From contig CANQEB010000056.1 in assembly GCA_947594085.1 (NCBI GenBank), positions 1 to 11,790 of the forward strand: 11,790 nucleotides of DNA. The letters run 5' to 3'. Position numbers and translations under genes: made by a program. Under the pieces are notes generated by a model. It had not been told where the DNA came from and did no database searches. It saw only the letters and a list, made by a program, of their open reading frames with translations. This document shows positions 8,251-11,790 of this stretch, one piece after another (positions within the stretch are counted from its first letter, which is position 1; each line of letters opens with the position of its first letter). Source of the DNA: an uncultured Lachnospiraceae bacterium. GTDB lineage: Bacteria > Bacillota > Clostridia > Lachnospirales > Lachnospiraceae.

Positions 8251-8271
8251 GACACGCTTCTCTTGCGTGCC
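8251..8271 (-). promoter_or_regulatory. Stem-loop in the leader of the major tail gene
   Basis: In the 64-base gap before the major tail gene, GGCACGC (8271-8265) pairs with GCGTGTC (8257-8251) across a 7-base AAGAGAA loop, with one G-U pair. No T run follows, so it is not an intrinsic terminator. It lies about 25 bases upstream of the AAAGGAGG ribosome binding site. It could protect or process the mRNA of this highly expressed gene; this role is inferred. Confidence 0.35.
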
Positions 8272-8282
8272 GGTTGTTGTGT

Positions 8283-8714
8283 TTATTGTTTCACGTATTT
8301 CTTTACGCGCTCCTCAAACCGCTTCTGAATGATTTCTTTGGTCTGCGGCTCCGCTTGTGCGATAGCCTTTTTTATGACCGGATGCGCCTTCTGCTTTGCT
8401 GTCCCATATTCCAGATATGCCAGTTTCTCGGCATTCCGGACTCCTCGCGCATTTGCCCCAACAGGACGAACTGCCGCAAAATTGCCGTAAGCATTGGTTT
8501 TTGCCTTGGTTGGTGAGATGGATGCCGCTAGGCTGCCATCCGCATACCCACGGTTCGCTGCTGATTGAATATTCGACTGCAAAGCCTCCACCAGAGTCGG
8601 AGCGGCTGCATCAATGCATTCCTTCGCCACCTCGTTGATGTCTGTGGACAGATCAGACAGGCCATTCATCAGCTCATCCAGTGCATCTAAACCGCTCAAA
8701 TCAAGTCTCGCCAT
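8283..8714 (-). CDS. HK97-gp10-like head-tail/minor tail protein
   Basis: This 143-residue protein starts at ATG 8714, 9 bases after GAGGAGG. The open frame runs further upstream to 8852, but that part only shadows the preceding gene and has no ribosome binding site. The segment KLAYLEYGTAKQKAHPVIKK is the diagnostic HK97-gp10 signature, a 'lEyGT...aHPfi..A' motif, and it is followed by a charged C-terminal helix. The N-terminal half is helical (LDALDELMNGLSDLSTDINE). Family members sit at or near the head-tail junction in lambdoid and Firmicutes siphophages, but their exact role is poorly defined. Here the gene follows the terminator-like gene; the commoner order is the reverse. Confidence 0.85.
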   Translation of the reverse strand: MARLDLSGLDALDELMNGLSDLSTDINEVAKECIDAAAPTLVEALQSNIQSAANRGYADGSLAASISPTKAKTNAYGNFAAVRPVGANARGVRNAEKLAYLEYGTAKQKAHPVIKKAIAQAEPQTKEIIQKRFEERVKKYVKQ

Positions 8715-9072
8715 ACGGATCATCCTCCTCGATATTGCAGGAAAACACCAGATGCGTGATCCCGGTGTCATTCTCAAACAGCGTGGTGATATCGGAGACC
8801 GTAAACCCCGCATCACGCAGCCGAGCCCGGATCGCCTTGCGGATCCCAACATAATTCACTGGACTTTTTGCCGTGCCACGTTTAAACCAGTGCACCTGCA
8901 TGTAATGCACCCACTCCAGATCCCGGTCATCACCAAAATCTCCCGGCGCCTCTAGCTCAGGGTTGTAGACGATCCACTCATCCGGCGGTTCCTCCAGCGG
9001 ACAAGACAACGGCCAGATGTTGTCATTCACCAGATTAGACAATGCCGTCTCGACTTTCTGGTTTACATTCAC
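8701..9072 (-). CDS. Tail terminator / tail completion-like protein
   Basis: This 123-residue protein starts at GTG 9072, placed 5 bases after AGGAGG (9083-9078). An early VETALSNLV helix, the central DLEWVHYMQVHWFKRG strand pair and an IRKAIRARLRDAGF helix followed by a D-T-G-I-T-H strand resemble the gp17/prophage pi2 protein 38-like family. Members of that family cap the tail tube and fit between head closure and major tail genes. The C-terminus is acidic (EEDDPYGET). The assignment comes from overall pattern and gene order, with no unique motif. The end overlaps the next start by 14 bases, so the two are likely translationally coupled. Confidence 0.6.
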   Translation of the reverse strand: MNVNQKVETALSNLVNDNIWPLSCPLEEPPDEWIVYNPELEAPGDFGDDRDLEWVHYMQVHWFKRGTAKSPVNYVGIRKAIRARLRDAGFTVSDITTLFENDTGITHLVFSCNIEEDDPYGET

Positions 9073-9086
9073 ACTGCCACCTCCTG

Positions 9087-9383
9087 TCAGCTGCAGATGA
9101 TCTCGATCATGGATTTGTCGTTCCTATAAGTCCGCACGATGTCGTACACCGACCCATCATACTCAATCTGGCTGGCATACTCTTTCTTCTTACCAACCAT
9201 GTGGGCAGACAGTTCCCAGTCTTCCCGGCGGGTTTCCAGAACCATTTTGATCTGGATGTTTGATCGCAGCGCCTCATAAAATTCTGCGCGGGTAACTGAT
9301 TTTTGTCGAACAAAAACAGGGATCTCCTGCTTTTCCGTGACTGGAAATCCGTCAGTATCTTTGCTGTTCGTAATGATCAGCAA
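9087..9383 (-). CDS. Head closure / head-tail adaptor protein
   Basis: This is a protein of about 98 residues. The start is taken as TTG at 9383, because a perfect GAGGAGG (9395-9389) lies 5 bases upstream and directly after the connector stop. The longer frame from an ATG at 9449 would overlap the connector by 56 bases with no ribosome binding site. From TTG the protein begins like many members of the SPP1 gp16-like head closure family, M-x-I-I-T-x-S-K. The family patterns VFVRQKSVTRAEFYEA, the long beta-rich centre ending with a Y-D-G-x-x-Y-D-I-V-R-T-Y segment, and IEIIC at the end are all present. These proteins form the ring that seals DNA in the head and docks the tail. The stop lies inside the run-up to the next gene's AGGAGG. 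Confidence 0.75.
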   Translation of the reverse strand: MLIITNSKDTDGFPVTEKQEIPVFVRQKSVTRAEFYEALRSNIQIKMVLETRREDWELSAHMVGKKKEYASQIEYDGSVYDIVRTYRNDKSMIEIICS

Positions 9384-9393
9384 TTTTGCCTCC

Positions 9394-9693
9394 TCATCCA
9401 CCGAGATCACCACCCACCTTCGGATAATCACCGGATAACGCCATGGCATCTTTCAGGGCAGCATAAGCTGCCCTGAATTTCTCACTGTCGCTGTCGTACC
9501 CGTAATTTGCTTTGCAGTACAATGTGATTGCCCGCTCGCAGAGCGGCTCTTCCAGATCGGTCACGTACACCCCGGCAATATCCAGGTCGCGCACCGCAGA
9601 TCCCACCAAAGCAGTAAGCTCCGTCCTGGCGGTCGCAGATTTCACACGAACCTTCGCCATCAAGCTGTCAATGTATCCCTCCGGAATATTCAT
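9394..9693 (-). CDS. Head-tail connector protein, gp6-like
   Basis: This 99-residue protein fits the phage DNA-packaging/head-tail connector family (HK97 gp6, SPP1 gp15 type), which forms a ring under the portal. The visible pattern is an N-terminal ARTELTALVGSAVRDLDIAGV helix-turn, then CERAITLYCKANYGYDSDSEKFRAAY, matching the family's 'ai.lYv.a.fg' helix followed by the F-x-x-x-Y-x-x-L-K-x-x-L segment. Length is typical. The ATG at 9693 overlaps the preceding stop as ATGA and follows AGGGGAG at about 9 bases, suggesting translational coupling. The C-terminal Gly-rich tail (VGGDLGG) runs into the ribosome binding site of the head closure gene. Confidence 0.8.
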   Translation of the reverse strand: MNIPEGYIDSLMAKVRVKSATARTELTALVGSAVRDLDIAGVYVTDLEEPLCERAITLYCKANYGYDSDSEKFRAAYAALKDAMALSGDYPKVGGDLGG

Positions 9694-9896
9694 TCAGCAT
9701 CACTCCCCTGCTGCTTTAGGAACTCCGCGATAATGGCATCCTTCTTGGTGGCTGTTATGGTGTAGCCTCGTTCGCCTGCGATCCGCTTGATATCCGCCAC
9801 GGTCAGCTGCTGCAGATCTGAAGCGGTATATTTTCCGGTAGTGATAAAGCCATCGGATACCATGCCCCGCGCAATCGCTGCCGCCGCAACCGCCAT
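9690..9896 (-). CDS. Small SAP/HeH-like domain protein (possible internal start)
   Basis: An ATG at 9896 lies inside the capsid-extension frame and is preceded by GCAGGAG with about 7 bases between, a much better start than anything at the beginning of that frame. It would give a 68-residue protein: an Ala-rich N-terminal stretch, then a helix-extended-helix segment (LTVADIKRIAGERGYTI followed by KKDAIIAEFLKQQ) of the SAP/HeH/Rho-N type. Short proteins with such a domain commonly sit between capsid and connector genes in Firmicutes phages, and 60 to 70 residues is usual there. This suggests that the domain may be made alone as well as fused to the capsid extension. The role in the phage is unknown; the fold is associated with nucleic-acid or protein contacts. 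The stop overlaps the next start as ATGA. Confidence 0.55.
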   Translation of the reverse strand: MAVAAAAIARGMVSDGFITTGKYTASDLQQLTVADIKRIAGERGYTITATKKDAIIAEFLKQQGSDAE

Positions 9897-10319
9897 CGGA
9901 TTCTCCTGCAACGTCGTGTCTGCGAAATCCAGCTCAAAGACTTTCTCCTGCGTCTCGCTGACGATTGAGGAGATCTTCTTATCCACTGTGACATTCTCGA
10001 CGCGGATGATCAAGTAGGGATCATTGGTTGTCGGCTTGATCTTCTTGCCGCCCTCGCCGTTCTGGGAGCCTATGATGATTTCCTTGTCGTAGTATTCCGG
10101 CATGAACGCTATCGGGAAGAAGTGTCCGGATTTCTGATCTTCCGTGTACGGCTGGCCATAGTCCGCGATGTACTTCACGGTGCCCTGCGGTTTTCCGTCG
10201 AGCCCGTTCCACGCAATCGTCATGCCCGGCTCGATCAGGTCCTCCACCTTTTTATTGCCGTTGTCACTGCCCAGTTCTTGGGACTGATCTGGGACTTTAA
10301 TATGATCAGCCCCTGTTAT
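9690..10319 (-). CDS. Capsid -1 frame extension: tail-like domain plus SAP/HeH-like end
   Basis: This 209-codon open frame is in the -1 frame relative to the capsid gene and ends in ATGA overlap with the connector gene. It has no ATG with a ribosome binding site near its beginning; the first usable codons are a GTG at 10247 and an ATG at 10223, neither with a well-placed AGGAGG. Residues up to about 137 (10319-9909) align by eye at roughly 40% identity with residues 190-316 of the major tail protein. Shared blocks include WNG, GTVK, KSGHFFP, DPYLIIR and LDF. The last about 70 residues hold an SAP/HeH/Rho-N-like helix pair (LTVADIKRIAGERGYTI, KKDAIIAEFL). The likely route to translation is frameshifting from the capsid gene, giving a protein of about 624 residues with the domain on the head surface. 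Alternatives are a separate gene with a non-ATG start, or a decaying duplicate; the long uninterrupted frame argues against decay. Confidence 0.7.
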   Translation of the reverse strand: MTGADHIKVPDQSQELGSDNGNKKVEDLIEPGMTIAWNGLDGKPQGTVKYIADYGQPYTEDQKSGHFFPIAFMPEYYDKEIIIGSQNGEGGKKIKPTTNDPYLIIRVENVTVDKKISSIVSETQEKVFELDFADTTLQENPMAVAAAAIARGMVSDGFITTGKYTASDLQQLTVADIKRIAGERGYTITATKKDAIIAEFLKQQGSDAE

Positions 10320-10325
10320 TCCCCC
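10280..10325 (-). promoter_or_regulatory. Predicted -1 ribosomal frameshift site at the capsid stop
   Basis: Read on the minus strand, the last capsid codons GCG GGG GAA TAA contain the heptamer G GGG GAA (10325-10319). A 5-base spacer TAACA follows, which includes the stop. Then comes a 10-bp stem, GGGGCTGATC (10313-10304) with GATCAGTCCC (10289-10280), containing one G-U pair and a 14-base loop. Loop bases CCCA (10293-10290) can also pair with TGGG at 10273-10270, giving an H-type pseudoknot. The P-site slip GGG to GGG is perfect; the A-site slip GAA to GGA needs one middle-position wobble, so the heptamer is not fully canonical. The -1 frame is open across the overlap from 10373. Confidence 0.65.
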
Positions 10326-11563
10326 GCCTTTTCCGTCAGCAGAGCATGCGCTTTCATGGTCTTCACGCCGCCGTCAGCGATCGCATAGCCGCAGTAGTCG
10401 GTCGTACGAGCCTTGATGTGCTCTTCGGTGGACACAGACACCTGCTTGTTGATGTTCGCATGATAGCCGCGCTTCGCATCAGAAAACAGGATTTCTCCGT
10501 CCTTCATGGAGCCGTCTTCTTTGACAATGCATCCAAGTACCTTATATACGCCACCGTTGATAGGATCTGCAACAAAGATCGGCCTCCCATTCTTATCAAC
10601 AACATTAGCCAGCACGTTCCAAATCGTGTGGGAGTTTGCGTACGCCGCCGGAGAATACCCACTCTTGATCTTACCTCTCGCGGCCGTCAGGTCTTTGTAG
10701 GTCACCCCAGTTTCCTTTTCATACTCCACGACCTGCGTCTTCTCAGGATCTTTCGTGAGTGCTGTCACGACGCCCATCGGCTCAGGATGGCTCGGATCCT
10801 CGGACGGGCCTTTTCCGTGCGTTGCGCCATAAGCAAGGCCTTTACCCATCTCCTCTGCCATCTCGGACTGGATGTACGGAATGAACTCATCAATCGCCAT
10901 GTTTTTCAACTTCCACGAAATCGTGACCGCCCTGGACAGCTCACAGCCGTTCAGTTCCATATTGTCGAACTCTTCCTTGCCGTCCTCAGACTCATCCTTC
11001 TCAAGGTACCACTTCGCCTCGCTGGAACCTTTCTTCTTGATGATTGTCACTTTACCTTTGACATAGGTCTTCTTGACGTCCTCCCAGTACGGATACATTT
11101 CCCCGATCTCTTTCCAGATACCTGCAGCAACCGTTTCCGGGATCACGATCGGAGTGTTCTCGGTGGTATGGGTATACGCCTCGTTCACCAGACGGAACGT
11201 CTTGTCTTCATCAGCCGTGAGCTGCTGCCCCATCATGATCTTTGCCCAGGCATTGGTGTACTCCTGGGTTTTGTAGGCCTCTTCCTTTTTCGATGTCGCC
11301 GGATTCTGATCGGAGAAGTCGATCACCGTGGTTGTCGACGCTACAGCCGGGGTTCCAGTCAGGTTCTGTACGTTCTGTACACGCTGATTGCCCTGCAGCG
11401 CCTGCAGGTTCGCCTGCGCCTTTGTCTGCTCGTCCCACTGGTTATCCAGCGCCTCCACTTCCTTTGCCTTTGCATCCGCTTCTTCAAACTTGCCCTCATT
11501 AATGAGAGCCTGCGCGGAGTCCATCAGGCTTTTTCTCTTGTCCAAATAATCCTGATACTTCAT
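10316..11563 (-). CDS. HK97-fold major capsid protein
   Basis: This 415-residue protein forms the icosahedral head shell. Residues 1 to about 60 are a charged, coiled-coil-forming segment (YLDKRKSLMDSAQALINEG and onward) typical of the N-terminal delta or scaffold region removed by the prohead protease. A linker rich in Thr, Asn and Gln follows to about residue 110. The rest has the features of the HK97 fold: a P-domain start after ENTPIVIPETVAAGIWKEI, the segment GCELSRAVTISWKLKNMA, the helix EFIPYIQSEMAEEMGKGL with a following GATHGKGPSEDPSHPEPMG loop, and a C-terminal KRGYHANINKQVSVS strand. The ATG follows AAGGAAGG with about 7 bases between. Length and position match the family. The stop codon is embedded in a likely -1 frameshift signal, so a longer minor form is expected (separate entries). 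The identity is secure; the exact cleavage site cannot be read. Confidence 0.92.
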   Translation of the reverse strand: MKYQDYLDKRKSLMDSAQALINEGKFEEADAKAKEVEALDNQWDEQTKAQANLQALQGNQRVQNVQNLTGTPAVASTTTVIDFSDQNPATSKKEEAYKTQEYTNAWAKIMMGQQLTADEDKTFRLVNEAYTHTTENTPIVIPETVAAGIWKEIGEMYPYWEDVKKTYVKGKVTIIKKKGSSEAKWYLEKDESEDGKEEFDNMELNGCELSRAVTISWKLKNMAIDEFIPYIQSEMAEEMGKGLAYGATHGKGPSEDPSHPEPMGVVTALTKDPEKTQVVEYEKETGVTYKDLTAARGKIKSGYSPAAYANSHTIWNVLANVVDKNGRPIFVADPINGGVYKVLGCIVKEDGSMKDGEILFSDAKRGYHANINKQVSVSTEEHIKARTTDYCGYAIADGGVKTMKAHALLTEKAGE

Positions 11564-11589
11564 CTTTTTACCTTCCTTTCTGCCGCTTC

Positions 11590-11790
11590 TTACGGCACCA
11601 TGTTTAATTTTGGTCTGCTCATCAAATCCAGACGTTTCTGGATTTTCTGCAATAAAACAGCAGCGTCGCCGGAATCATCTTCCTGCAACCCTGCCAGTCT
11701 CCTTACCTGTTCCATCTGTTCCTTAGTGGGGAGCTTGAACAGTGGCCCCGCTACAAGCGGTACACCTTCTTCCTCCTGCTCCACCGGCGC
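11590..11790 (-). CDS. C-terminal end of a head gene, probably prohead protease (partial)
   Basis: The frame is open from the window edge to a stop at 11592-11590 and holds the last 66 residues of a longer gene. A GTG at 11784 is in frame but has no ribosome binding site, so it is not taken as the start. The tail is charged and helical, ending in LLQKIQKRLDLMSRPKLNMVP-like residues. Its place directly before the major capsid gene is where Firmicutes siphophages usually carry the ClpP- or HK97-type head maturation protease, and such proteases often end in a helical segment of this kind. No catalytic residue lies in the visible part, so the call rests on position and C-terminal character. The C-terminus of a portal protein is the main alternative. 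Confidence 0.5.
   Translation of the reverse strand, partial: APVEQEEEGVPLVAGPLFKLPTKEQMEQVRRLAGLQEDDSGDAAVLLQKIQKRLDLMSRPKLNMVP

Noticed and set aside
8715..8852. N-terminal 46-codon extension of the gp10-like gene
   Set aside because: The stretch has no ribosome binding site, is unlike any gp10 start, and is the out-of-frame reading of the terminator-like gene. The ATG at 8714 has GAGGAGG upstream.
9384..9449. ATG 9449 as start of the head closure gene
   Set aside because: It would overlap the connector gene by 56 bases without a ribosome binding site. The TTG at 9383 is 5 bases from GAGGAGG and gives the family's usual N-terminus.
10247..10301. ATT 10301 or GTG 10247 as an independent start of the capsid-extension frame
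   Set aside because: ATT starts are very rare and the CAGGGG before it is a poor match. GTG 10247 has no ribosome binding site and would cut off conserved residues (IKVPDQSQELG) of the domain. A frameshift from the capsid gene explains more.
1..11790. A hidden defence, toxin-antitoxin or mobile system
   Set aside because: All minus-strand coding space is filled by structural phage genes. No reverse transcriptase, nuclease, transposase, integrase or toxin-antitoxin-like pair was recognised, and no tRNA cloverleaf was seen by eye.

Overview
The window is one stretch of the late structural module of a tailed phage or prophage with siphovirus morphology. Every real gene is on the minus strand, so transcription runs from base 11790 towards base 1. 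The families (HK97-fold capsid, gp6-like connector, HK97-gp10-like protein, phi13-type major tail protein, TP901-type tape measure), the strong AGGAGG ribosome binding sites, the GTG/TTG starts and a base composition slightly above 50% GC by eye point to a phage of Firmicutes, probably Clostridia. No integrase, repressor or host gene is visible, so prophage and free phage cannot be told apart.

Layout in transcription order. The window opens on the C-terminal end of a gene, probably the prohead protease (11790-11590). The major capsid gene follows (11563-10316). Directly after it, in the -1 frame, is a 209-codon open frame (10319-9690) that encodes a domain homologous to the C-terminus of the major tail protein and then a small SAP/HeH-like domain. 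Next come the head-tail connector (9693-9394), head closure protein (9383-9087, TTG start), tail terminator-like protein (9072-8701) and HK97-gp10-like protein (8714-8283). The tail genes are the major tail tube protein (8218-7250), the tail assembly chaperone with its -1 frameshift extension (7249-6702), a 2125-residue tape measure protein (6623-246) and the first 49 codons of a distal-tail-type protein (147-1).

The genes form a head-to-tail assembly line. Capsid shell and connector proteins close the head, terminator and gp10-like proteins join or finish the tail, and the chaperones load the tape measure while the tube protein polymerises around it. Genes are tightly packed with short overlaps, and no promoter was recognised inside the window.

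The most interesting signal is at the 3' end of the capsid gene. The capsid stop codon lies between a GGGGGAA slip sequence and a 10-bp stem-loop five bases downstream, which also has pseudoknot potential. A -1 shift there would append to a minority of capsid subunits the same domain that every major tail subunit carries in frame. This would put one surface domain on both head and tail tube. The chaperone gene carries an independent, textbook -1 frameshift site (CCCAAAC, 7-base spacer, GC-rich hairpin). No defence system, CRISPR array, tRNA or mobile element was seen.
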